Shown in pieces: positions 36,092 to 44,537 of a DNA stretch of 64,000 nt. Both the position numbers and the translations under genes were made by a program. The first letter of the stretch is position 1. The number at the start of each line of letters is the position of its first letter. The stretch is from assembly GCF_039544005.1 (NCBI RefSeq), contig NZ_BAABKV010000001.1, positions 5,084,001 through 5,148,000 on the forward strand. The letters are read 5' to 3'. This DNA is from Kitasatospora paranensis (GTDB taxonomy: Bacteria; Actinomycetota; Actinomycetes; Streptomycetales; Streptomycetaceae). A model generated the notes under the pieces. That model did not search any database and was not told the origin of the DNA. It saw only the letters and a list, made by a program, of their open reading frames with translations.

Positions 36092-36130
36092 CCTGGTCGG
36101 TGGGCATGACACGCGGTAATCTTGCGCGCC

Positions 36131-36610
36131 ATGCAGCCGCCCGAGGGAACCGTCTTCGAGACCACTCCGGCCCAGCGCTTCGGCGCCGTCGTGCACGAGG
36201 CCGCGCAGCGCGCCGGATACGACCTCAGACCAGGTGCGGGCGGCCGGCTCGCGCTGGCCAGGGACACCGGGATGAGCGCCTCCGCGGTCGGGCGCATGCT
36301 GCGCGGCGAGACCCTCCCGCGCCCCTCGCAATTCGAGAGAATCGCGCAGGTCGTCCACCTCGGACTCCACGAGCTGCTGGTGCGCGGCGGGGTAATTTCC
36401 GAGGATTCCGCCAATGATCTTTCGCAGGGAGTACGCTCACCCATCACTCCCGAGGAAGCATTGGACGCCTGGGGCGTCACCCATCCCATGATCCGGAAAT
36501 TCCTCCTCGCGACCATCGCGCAGGCTATCGGCCTGCAGCGGGAAAGCGAGCGCGGGCCTTTTCCGCCGGAATCCGGGCACGGGGAGGGCACCACGCACAT
36601 GCAGAGGTGA
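36131..36610 (+). CDS. XRE-type helix-turn-helix regulator
   Basis: A 159-residue protein. Residues about 13-85 form the DNA-binding domain, with RLALARDTGMSASAVGRMLRGETLPRPSQFERIAQV as helix-turn-helix and following helices. The C-terminal part is short, with no sensor domain. Start: ATG 36131; an upstream TTG at 36122 is unlikely. It is divergent from the ECF sigma gene with two related operators in between, and its stop is seven bases before the start of a membrane/coiled-coil protein, so the two probably form an operon. Confidence 0.85.
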   Translation: MQPPEGTVFETTPAQRFGAVVHEAAQRAGYDLRPGAGGRLALARDTGMSASAVGRMLRGETLPRPSQFERIAQVVHLGLHELLVRGGVISEDSANDLSQGVRSPITPEEALDAWGVTHPMIRKFLLATIAQAIGLQRESERGPFPPESGHGEGTTHMQR

Positions 36611-36617
36611 GGCCAGC

Positions 36618-37063
36618 ATGCGGAGAATCGCGCCTGCGGCGACCGACGCCGTCCGGGCAGCCGGTGCGGTCGGCGGTGTCGCGCTGATCGTCGCAGGCAC
36701 CTATGACACGCGATGGGTCCCGGTGCTCGGCTGCCTCGCGGTGGTCGCGCTCGTCACCACGGAGATCGCGCTGGCGCGGATGCGCCGCTGGATGCGCGAG
36801 GCCGAGGACCGGACCAGTCGTCAGGCCGAGCTGGCCGCACGGCAGGCGGCGGCGCTGCCCGCCCCGCCCCCGGGGCCCCGCCGCTCGGCGCCGACGCGCT
36901 GATCCGCCTGCTGGAGGCCGTCCACCGCGAACTGCGGCACGCCCACGAGGCCGCCGACCGCGCCCAGGCCGAACTCGCCGACCTCAGTCGCGAGTGGAAC
37001 GCCCTCGTCCAGGAGTCGATGAGCCGTCCCACCGACCCCTGCCCGCGGATCCGCGCCGACTGA
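36618..37063 (+). CDS. Membrane protein with C-terminal coiled coil (probable one-base frameshift)
   Basis: The first frame (36618-36902) encodes two membrane helices (about residues 12-30 and 34-53) and an Arg/Glu-rich cytoplasmic helix that ends in a proline-rich stretch. The next frame continues with ALIRLLEAVHRELRHAHEAADRAQAELADL and stops at 37063. One additional base in the G/C runs at 36867-36879 fuses them into a 148-residue protein with two helices, a Pro linker and a coiled coil. I annotate the fusion because the second part has no start of its own. It follows the HTH gene closely. Function unknown. Confidence 0.65.
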
Positions 37064-37067
37064 CCCG

Positions 37068-37094
37068 CCGCACCCGCGCCACCGCCGGGTGCGG
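37068..37094. terminator. Hairpin between the membrane-protein gene and xseA
   Basis: Perfect 9-bp inverted repeat (37068-37076 with 37086-37094) between convergent stops. Confidence 0.6.
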
Positions 37095-37104
37095 GCAGCG
37101 CCGT

Positions 37105-38319
37105 TCAGGACGGACGGACCGTCACGCCGAAGTCGCCCCCGGCCACCCGCGCATGCAGCTCCGCGCCCGCGGCGACCTGCGCCGGATCCGTCACCACCGC
37201 CCCGTCCGCCCGCTGCAGCACCGCGTACCCGCGCTCCAGCGTGGCCAGCGGCGACAGTGCCACCACCCGGGCCAGCGCGTGCCCGAGGTCGGACTGGGCG
37301 TGGTCCAGCCGGTGGCCGACCACCCGCCGGGAACGCTCCAGCAGCGAACCCACCTCCGCGGCCCGGCCGTCCACCAGCTGGCGCCGCGGATCGGCCAGCA
37401 CCGGGCGGCTGCACACCCCCGCCAGCCCCGCCAGCTCCCGCTCGACCCGGCCCACCATCGAGCGCCGGGCGCGGTCCCGCAGCTGGTGCACCCGGGCCAG
37501 CTCCTCGCCGACGTCCGGCACCACCCGCTTGGCGGCGTCGGTGGGCGTCGAGGCGCGCATGTCGGCGACGTAGTCCAGCAGCGGCTGGTCCGGCTCGTGC
37601 CCGATCGCGCTGACCACCGGCGTACGGGCCGCCGCCACCGTGCGCACCAGCTCCTCGGAGGAGAACGGCAGCAGGTCCTCGACGCTGCCGCCGCCGCGCG
37701 CCACGACGATGACGTCCACCTCCGGGTGCTCGTCCAGTTCGCGGACGGCCGCCGCGACCTGGCCCGCCGCGTTGGGCCCCTGCACCAGGACGTTGCGCAC
37801 CTCGAAGCGGACGGCGGGCCAGCGCCGGCGCGCGTTCTCCAGCACGTCCCGCTCGGCCGCCGACCCACGGCCCGTCACCAGGCCCACGCAGTGCGGCAGG
37901 AACGGCAGCGGGCGCTTGCGCTCGGCGTCGAACAGCCCCTCCGCCCCCAGCCGCCGCTTCAGCTGCTCCAGCCGGGCGAGCAGTTCACCCAGGCCCACCA
38001 TGCGGATCTCCGACGCCCGCAGCGACAGCGTGCCGCGCGCCGTGTACCACTCGGGCCTGGCGTGCAGCACGACCCGCGAGCCCTCCTGCACCACGTCCGC
38101 GACCTGCTCGAACACCGAACGGAAGCAGGTCACCGTCAGCGAGACGTCGCGCTCCGCGTCCCGCAGCGTCAGGAACACCATCCCGGCGCCGGGGCGCCGG
38201 TTCAGCTGGGCGATCTGCCCCTCCACCCAGATCTCGCCGAGCCGGTCGATCCACCCGCCGATCAGCGCGGACACCTTGCCGACCGGTACGGGAGCCTCGG
38301 GAGAGCTGCTGTTCGCCAT
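37105..38319 (-). CDS. xseA: Exodeoxyribonuclease VII large subunit
   Basis: A 404-residue protein. The N-terminal OB fold (WVEGQIAQLNRRPGAGMVFLTLRD) binds single-stranded DNA; the catalytic domain shows GLVTGRGSAAERDVLENARRRWP, VIVVARGGGSVEDLLPFSSEELVR, SAIGHEPDQPLLDYVADMRASTPTDAA, which are the family signatures; the C-terminal helical region binds XseB. Complete length. It is separated from xseB by the GNAT/ECF/HTH/membrane insert. Confidence 0.95.
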   Translation of the reverse strand: MANSSSPEAPVPVGKVSALIGGWIDRLGEIWVEGQIAQLNRRPGAGMVFLTLRDAERDVSLTVTCFRSVFEQVADVVQEGSRVVLHARPEWYTARGTLSLRASEIRMVGLGELLARLEQLKRRLGAEGLFDAERKRPLPFLPHCVGLVTGRGSAAERDVLENARRRWPAVRFEVRNVLVQGPNAAGQVAAAVRELDEHPEVDVIVVARGGGSVEDLLPFSSEELVRTVAAARTPVVSAIGHEPDQPLLDYVADMRASTPTDAAKRVVPDVGEELARVHQLRDRARRSMVGRVERELAGLAGVCSRPVLADPRRQLVDGRAAEVGSLLERSRRVVGHRLDHAQSDLGHALARVVALSPLATLERGYAVLQRADGAVVTDPAQVAAGAELHARVAGGDFGVTVRPS

Positions 38320-38322
38320 GAC

Positions 38323-39678
38323 TCAGAGGCTAGCGCCGCCCCCGACGGCCGAGCCCTGGAAGGCCAGCACCAGCAGTCCGGCCGCCAGCCAGCCCATGCC
38401 CACCAGCTGGGCGGTGGGCGAGGCCTCGACCAGGACGGCGACGATCACCGCGATCCCGACCAGCGGCACCACCAGGTGCCGCAGCCGGTGCGGCGAATGC
38501 CGCTGCAGGGTGTACCAGCCGATCACCGAGGCGTGCAGCAGGGCGAAGGCGGTCAGCGCGCCCACGTTCACCACGGAGGTCAGCCGGTCCAGGCCGTCGT
38601 CGCGGCTCGCCGCCCAGCCGGCCGCGGCCAGCGTGATCACCGCGGCCGTCAGCAGCGCCCGGCGGGGCACCGCGGTGCGCCCCTCGACGACGGCGAGCGC
38701 CCGCGGCAGCCGGCCCTCCCGGCCCATCGCGAACAGCAGCCGGCCCGCCGCCGCCTGCCCGGCCAGTGCCGCGAACGCCGCCCCGACCGCCTTGCTCGCC
38801 GCGACCAGCACGTGCAGCCAGTGCCCGACGCCGGTCTCCACGGTGTCGTAGAACGCCGACCCCTGCCCCGCCGGGTCCGCCGCCAGCTGCTGCGGGGTGT
38901 CCGGCTCCAGGACGGCCGCCAGGTACGTCTGCAGGACGAACAGCACACCGGCCAGCGCCAGGCACCACAGCACCGCGCGGGCCACCGCCGCGGACGCCCC
39001 GACCGCCTCCTCGACGAAGGTCGCGATCGCGTCGAAGCCGAGGTACGACAGCACGGCCACCGACACCGCGGAGATCACCGCGGTCGGCGAGAAGCCGCCG
39101 ACCGCGGTGAACGGCGTCGCCCAGCCGCGCTGCGCCCCGTCCTGGGCGAGCACCACCGTCGCGGCGACCACGAACACCGCCAGCACCGCGATCTCCACCG
39201 CCAGCACGGCGAACCCGACCCTGGCCGCGAGCCGCACCCCGACCAGGTTCAGCACGGTGGTGACCAGGACGGCCAGCACCGTCCACGCCCACCGCGAGAC
39301 GCCCGGCACCAGCGAGTGCAGCGCGATCCCGGAGAACAGGTACGCCACCGCGGGGATCAGCAGGTAGTCGAGCAGCACCATCCAGCCGGCCACGAATCCC
39401 GGCCCCTCGCCCAGCCCGGCCCGGGCGTACGCGAACACCGAGCCCGTCCGCGGCACGGCCCGCACCATCTCGGCGTAGCTGACGGCGGTCAGCCCCATCG
39501 CCGCGGTCGCCACCAGGTACACCGCGGCGACCGCGCCGTGGCTCTTGGCGTCCAGCACGCCGAACACGCCCACCGGCGCCATCGGCGCGATGAACAGCAG
39601 TCCGTAGACCATCAGGTCCCGCACCCGCAGGCTCCGCCGCAGGCCGCCGGACTCGCCGTCGTCGCTCACGCGTCCCAT
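38323..39678 (-). CDS. APC-superfamily amino acid/amine permease
   Basis: A 451-residue integral membrane protein with about twelve helices. The first helix has the APC pattern (GLLFIAPMAPVGVFG), helix 3 region YAEMVRAVPRTGSVFAYAR carries the conserved Glu and Gly, and SYLGFDAIATFVEEAVG is helix 6. It imports or exchanges an amino acid or amine; the substrate cannot be read. GTG or ATG at 39678, three bases from the xseA start region, on the same strand as xseA, so they may be co-transcribed. Confidence 0.88.
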   Translation of the reverse strand: MGRVSDDGESGGLRRSLRVRDLMVYGLLFIAPMAPVGVFGVLDAKSHGAVAAVYLVATAAMGLTAVSYAEMVRAVPRTGSVFAYARAGLGEGPGFVAGWMVLLDYLLIPAVAYLFSGIALHSLVPGVSRWAWTVLAVLVTTVLNLVGVRLAARVGFAVLAVEIAVLAVFVVAATVVLAQDGAQRGWATPFTAVGGFSPTAVISAVSVAVLSYLGFDAIATFVEEAVGASAAVARAVLWCLALAGVLFVLQTYLAAVLEPDTPQQLAADPAGQGSAFYDTVETGVGHWLHVLVAASKAVGAAFAALAGQAAAGRLLFAMGREGRLPRALAVVEGRTAVPRRALLTAAVITLAAAGWAASRDDGLDRLTSVVNVGALTAFALLHASVIGWYTLQRHSPHRLRHLVVPLVGIAVIVAVLVEASPTAQLVGMGWLAAGLLVLAFQGSAVGGGASL

Positions 39679-39750
39679 TGGAGCACCGGCCCGGGCCGGG
39701 CGCGGCCCGTCCGCGTCGGCGCGCCGCCGCGCCGCCCGTACGATGGAGCC

Positions 39751-40724
39751 ATGTCCACCAGTGCTCAGCGCCGTGTCCTGCTCGCCGCCCCCGGGGCTAC
39801 TGCGCGGGCGTCGACCGCGCCGTGATCGCCGTGGAGAAGGCCCTGGAGCAGTACGGGGCGCCGATCTACGTCCGTAAGCAGATCGTCCACAACAAGTACG
39901 TCGTGCAGACCCTGGAGAAGAAGGGCGCGATCTTCGTCGACGAGACGGAGGAGGTGCCCGAGGGCTCGATCGTGGTCTTCTCGGCCCACGGCGTCGCGCC
40001 GTCCGTGCACGACGAGGCCAAGGCGGGCAAGCTCGCCACGGTCGATGCCACCTGCCCCCTGGTCACCAAGGTGCACAAGGAGGCCGTCCGCTTCGCCGAG
40101 GAGGACTACGACATCCTGCTCGTCGGTCACGAGGGCCACGAGGAGGTCATCGGCACCATGGGCGAGGCCCCGGACCGCATCCACCTGGTGGACGGTGCCG
40201 AGGACGTCGCGAACGTGCAGGTCCGCGACGAGTCCAAGGTCGTCTGGCTGTCCCAGACCACCCTCTCGGTGGACGAGACCATGGCCACCGTCGGCGAGAT
40301 CAAGAAGCGCTTCCCGCTGCTCGTGTCGCCGCCCAGCGACGACATCTGCTACGCCACCCAGAACCGCCAGGTGGCGGTCAAGCAGCTCGCCCCCGAGGCC
40401 GACCTGCTGATCGTCGTCGGCTCCCGCAACTCCTCCAACTCGGTGCGCCTGGTCGAGGTCGGCCTGGAGTACGGCGCCAAGGCCGCGTACCTGGTCGACT
40501 TCGCCGACGAGATCGACGAGGCCTGGCTGGAGGGCGTCACCACGGTCGGCCTCACCAGCGGCGCCTCGGTGCCGGAGGTGCTGGTGGACGGGGTGCTGGA
40601 GTTCCTCGCCGCCCGCGGCTACGCCGACGTCGAGACGGTCAAGACCGCCGAGGAGCACCTGATCTTCTCGCTGCCCAAGGAGCTCCGCCGCGACCTGCGC
40701 GCCGAGGCCGCCGGCAAGCTCTGA
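39751..40724 (+). CDS. ispH: 4-hydroxy-3-methylbut-2-enyl diphosphate reductase (one-base frameshift near 39792)
   Basis: The last enzyme of the MEP pathway, reducing HMBPP to IPP and DMAPP with a 4Fe-4S cluster; about 324 residues. Cluster and substrate motifs: GYCAGVDRAV, FSAHGVAP, DATCPLVTKVH, GHEGHEE, and NRQVAVKQL and SRNSSNSVRLVEV near the end. The true start is ATG 39751 (STSAQRRVLLAAP), but the frame breaks right after it; one extra C in the C5 run at 39788-39792 gives APRGYCAGV. The remaining frame is intact. Together with the cis-prenyltransferase it supplies isoprenoid precursors. Confidence 0.95.
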
Positions 40725-40738
40725 CCCCGTCCTTCCCC

Positions 40739-40772
40739 GGAGCCCGGGCCCGCCACCTCGGCGGCCCGGGCT
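40739..40772 (+). terminator. Hairpin downstream of ispH
   Basis: GC-rich inverted repeat (AGCCCGGGCC and its complement around a CACCT loop) with one bulged base, just after the ispH stop. Confidence 0.6.
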
Positions 40773-40863
40773 TCGGGCTGTCCGCCGACGGGTAGCAGAG
40801 CGGGCGTGGCGGGGCGGTTCCCCGTAGGTTTGTGCACAGGCTGTGGACAACGGAGGCGCGGCA

Positions 40864-41607
<744 letters not shown>

Positions 41608-41646
41608 GCGGACGCGCCCCGCCCGGCTCGCGCCCGCCCGGCTGTG

Positions 41647-42214
41647 TCAGCGGGCGCGCCTGAGCCGGCGCTGGGCGACGAAGCGGGCGGCGGTGATCAC
41701 CACGGCCAGGCCGGTGCCGGAGAACAGCCAGCCGGCCCGGACGGCGAGCCCGCCGGCCAGTCCCACCACCTGCCCGGTCAGGCCGGGGGCGGCGACCGGG
41801 CCGAGCAGCAGCAGCGCCAGGGCGAATGCGATCGGACCGCTGATCGGGGCGGCCGGCAGGTCGTGCAGCCGGACCCGCACGGCGAGCTGGAAGCAGACCG
41901 CCAGGTAGCCGAGGCCGAACAGCACGCCGAGGCCGCCGAACACCAGCCGGTCGAGCCCGGCGGCCACCAGGGTGCCGGCCACCGCCGCGACCCCGGTGCC
42001 GACCGCGGTCAGCCGGGCCGGGGGCCCGTTCTCGTCCGGCCGCGGCCCGGCCAGGGCAGGCGCAGCCGGGGCCGCGGGGGCGGCCGTCGCCGGAGGCCGT
42101 CCGCAGCCGGGAGTCGGCGGGGGCGGCGGGGGCGGGGACGGCGGCCCGGTCGGTGCCGCGGGTCGGCGGCCGCCGCCGGGGCCCGGGCGGCTGGGTACGG
42201 ATGCTCTGCTCCAC
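41647..42214 (-). CDS. DUF6542 membrane protein (N-terminal frame uncertain)
   Basis: A protein of about 190 residues with a Pro/Arg-rich N-terminus and four hydrophobic segments: AVGTGVAAVAGTLVAAGL, LGVLFGLGYLAVCF, PIAFALALLLLGPV and VGLAGGLAVRAGWLFSGTGLAVVI, the pattern of DUF6542 proteins of Streptomyces, which commonly neighbour ppgK. The membrane part is in one frame (a TTG at 42222 is its nominal start), but VEQSIRTQPPGPRR, which looks like a natural N-terminus, begins at GTG 42214 in another frame. A two-base loss in the proline-rich region would join them. Function unknown. Confidence 0.65.
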
Positions 42215-42340
42215 GCCCCCAACGTACGGTAAGATCATCGCCACAGTGTGTAATGCGGCCCCGCGGGTCCTGTCGTGTCCCCGTTCACCCCGGCCCCGGA
42301 CGGAGTAACGTGCGGGTGACCACGCAGGGGGAGGGGCGCG

Positions 42341-42721
42341 ATGGACGGGTTCTCGTTCGAACGGCTGCACCATGTGCAGCTGGACATGCCGGTCGGCGCG
42401 GAGCCGGCCTGCCGGGCCTTCTGGGTCGGCGTCCTGGGGATGACCGAGCTGGCCAAGCCGCCGGTGCTGGCCGCCCGCGGCGGATGCTGGTTCCGCGCCG
42501 GCGCGGTGGAGGTCCACCTCGGTGCGGTGGCCGATTTCACGCCCTCGGTCAAGGGCCACCCCGGGATCCTGGTGCGGGATCTGGACGCCCTTGCCGCGCG
42601 CCTCACCGCCCACGGCCACCCGGTGACCTGGGACGGCGACCTCCCCGGCCACCGGCGCTTCCACAGCGCCGACGTGCTCGGCAACCGCCTGGAGTTCCTG
42701 GAGCCCGACCGGTCGGCCTGA
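42341..42721 (+). CDS. VOC-superfamily (glyoxalase-like) protein
   Basis: A 126-residue single-module vicinal-oxygen-chelate protein. Metal-site residues are plausibly His in RLHHVQLD, His in VEVHLGAV and Glu in NRLEFLEP. The FWVGVLGMTEL segment is the usual second helix. No partner genes fix the reaction (dioxygenase, lyase or resistance protein are all known). ATG 42341 has GGGGGAGGGG upstream. Confidence 0.85.
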   Translation: MDGFSFERLHHVQLDMPVGAEPACRAFWVGVLGMTELAKPPVLAARGGCWFRAGAVEVHLGAVADFTPSVKGHPGILVRDLDALAARLTAHGHPVTWDGDLPGHRRFHSADVLGNRLEFLEPDRSA

Positions 42722-42797
42722 CGCGGCCCCGTAGACTGGGGGATCGGCCCGCTCGCCGTGCCGCTCCACGCCCTCCAAGCCCACGGGACATCGCTTC

Positions 42798-43871
42798 ATG
42801 TCGCTCACGATCGGAATCGTCGGCCTGCCGAACGTCGGCAAGTCGACCCTGTTCAACGCCCTGACCAAGAACGACGTGCTGGCGGCCAACTACCCGTTCG
42901 CCACCATCGAGCCCAACGTGGGCGTCGTCGGCGTCCCGGACGTCCGGCTGACCAAGCTCGCCGAGATCTTCGGCTCGCAGCGGATCCTCCCGGCCACCGT
43001 CGACTTCGTGGACATCGCGGGCATCGTGCGCGGCGCCAGCGAGGGTGAGGGCCTGGGCAACAAGTTCCTCGCCAACATCCGCGAGTCGGACGCGATCTGC
43101 CAGGTCGTCCGGGCCTTCACCGACCCCGACGTGGTGCACGTCGACGGCAAGGTCTCGCCCAAGGACGACATCGAGACCATCCACACCGAGCTGATCCTCG
43201 CCGACCTGCAGAGCATCGAGAAGGCCCTGCCGCGCCTGCAGAAGGAGGCGCGCCTCAAGAAGGAGACCGCGGCGGTGCTGGCCGCCGCCGAGGCCGCCGT
43301 CGCGATCCTGGAGACCGGCAAGACCCTCTTCGAGGCGGGCTTCGACACCGCCCCGATCCGCGAGCTGCACCTGCTCACGGCCAAGCCCTTCCTCTACGTC
43401 TTCAACGTGGACGAGGACGAGCTGGCCGACGAGGACTTCAAGAACGCCCAGCGCGAGCTGGTCGCCCCCGCCGAGGCGATCTTCCTCAACGCCAAGATCG
43501 AGTCCGAGCTGATCGAGCTCGACGACGACGAGGCGCTGGAGCTCCTCCAGTCCATGGGCCAGGACGAGCCCGGCCTCGCCACCCTCGCCCGGGTCGGCTT
43601 CGAGACCCTCGGCCTGCAGACCTACCTGACGGCCGGCCCCAAGGAGTCCCGGGCCTGGACGATCAAGAAGGGCGCCACCGCCCCCGAGGCCGCCGGTGTC
43701 ATCCACACCGACTTCCAGAAGGGCTTCATCAAGGCCGAGGTCATCTCCTTCGGCGACCTGGTGGAGACCGGCTCGATCGCCGAGGCCCGCAGCAAGGGCA
43801 AGGCCCGCATCGAGGGCAAGGAGTACGTCATGCAGGACGGCGACGTGGTGGAGTTCCGCTTCAACGTGTAG
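42798..43871 (+). CDS. ychF: YchF/OLA1-family ribosome-associated ATPase
   Basis: A 357-residue P-loop protein of the Obg family. The start reads SLTIGIVGLPNVGKSTLFNALT (G1), then DFVDIAGIVRGASEGEGLGNKFL (G3) and LYVFNVDEDEL in the G4 position, where the non-canonical N-x-x-E replaces NKxD and explains ATP preference. The TGS domain follows (WTIKKGATAPEAAGVIH, KGFIKAEVI). Complete, slightly shorter than E. coli YchF. A terminator follows the stop. Confidence 0.95.
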   Translation: MSLTIGIVGLPNVGKSTLFNALTKNDVLAANYPFATIEPNVGVVGVPDVRLTKLAEIFGSQRILPATVDFVDIAGIVRGASEGEGLGNKFLANIRESDAICQVVRAFTDPDVVHVDGKVSPKDDIETIHTELILADLQSIEKALPRLQKEARLKKETAAVLAAAEAAVAILETGKTLFEAGFDTAPIRELHLLTAKPFLYVFNVDEDELADEDFKNAQRELVAPAEAIFLNAKIESELIELDDDEALELLQSMGQDEPGLATLARVGFETLGLQTYLTAGPKESRAWTIKKGATAPEAAGVIHTDFQKGFIKAEVISFGDLVETGSIAEARSKGKARIEGKEYVMQDGDVVEFRFNV

Positions 43872-43918
43872 CGGGTGACTCAACACCACGTCGCTGATCT
43901 GGCAAACATTCAGTTCAG

Positions 43919-43950
43919 GAGGGGTCCGATTCTCTGGAGTCGGACCCCTC
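43919..43950 (+). terminator. Hairpin downstream of ychF
   Basis: Perfect 11-bp inverted repeat (43919-43929 with 43940-43950) with a 10-base loop, 47 bases after the stop. It marks the left edge of the conserved region. Confidence 0.75.
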
Positions 43951-43993
43951 GGTGTTTCCCGTGCTGGGGTGACGCAGGGATGGCGCTGCCCCC

Positions 43994-44040
43994 TCGCCAC
44001 TTGTCATCACCCTGACCTTCCTTAGTTGTGCTGGGGACGT
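43994..44040 (+). repeat. Left copy of an imperfect direct repeat flanking the AIPR island
   Basis: TCGCCACTTGTCATCACC followed by GTGCTGGGGACGTGCGCC about 20 bases later; a related sequence lies at 46878-46927. The start blocks agree at 16 of 18 positions; the rest is looser. Confidence 0.35.
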
Positions 44041-44400
44041 GCGCCGTTGGTGAGCCGCCCGTGCTGACTAGGCGTGCATCCCGACTCATTCGCTGCCCGC
44101 AGGGCCCGGCCAGGGCGTTTGCGGTGCGGGACTTCGAGGCCGGTGTTGATGTAGGCCCCGTTGCCCAGCACGGTCATGTCCTCGCAAGCCGTGGCAGGGA
44201 CGGAGTCCCGCCAGGCCTTCGCGCCCACCTTGGTGCCGGGCGCCGGCCGGGCCGCGGCGAGCACAAGGTTCGTGTCAGCATCGATGATGACCTGCATGTG
44301 TACCGAGAATCGATAGTTGCGCGAGGGCGCCCCGGCCTTCCAGTCGAGGACCGGAATCGGAGTGCCATCCTCGATCTTCAGCCGGTCGAACGCATGTTGA
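44022..44400 (-). pseudogene. Remnant of an IS5-like DDE transposase
   Basis: The minus strand encodes, without a start and without the catalytic N-terminus, a C-terminal part of a DDE transposase: DRLKIEDGTPIPVLDWKAG, NYRFSVHMQVIIDADTNLVL, PAPGTKVGAKAWRDS, TVLGNGAYINTGLEVPHRK and GRALRAANE. The spacing of acidic residues resembles IS5-family elements of Streptomyces. Only about 125 codons remain and inverted repeats were not found, so it is a fossil. It sits beside the AIPR gene and supports an insertion history for this spot. Confidence 0.75.
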
Positions 44401-44537
44401 TGGCCTTGGCGGATGAGGAAATGTCAGGTCCAGTCGATGTGGAGGTCATCGGCCATTGCCCACGCGAGCGCTGGATGCCCGGGCTAGGCTTGACGGGCGC
44501 GAGCACCAGAGCTGAATGAGCGTCACCGGGGAGAGGG

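Noticed and set aside
44022..44519. Intact insertion sequence at the left of the AIPR gene
   Set aside because: Only a transposase C-terminal remnant is present; no start, no terminal inverted repeats found.
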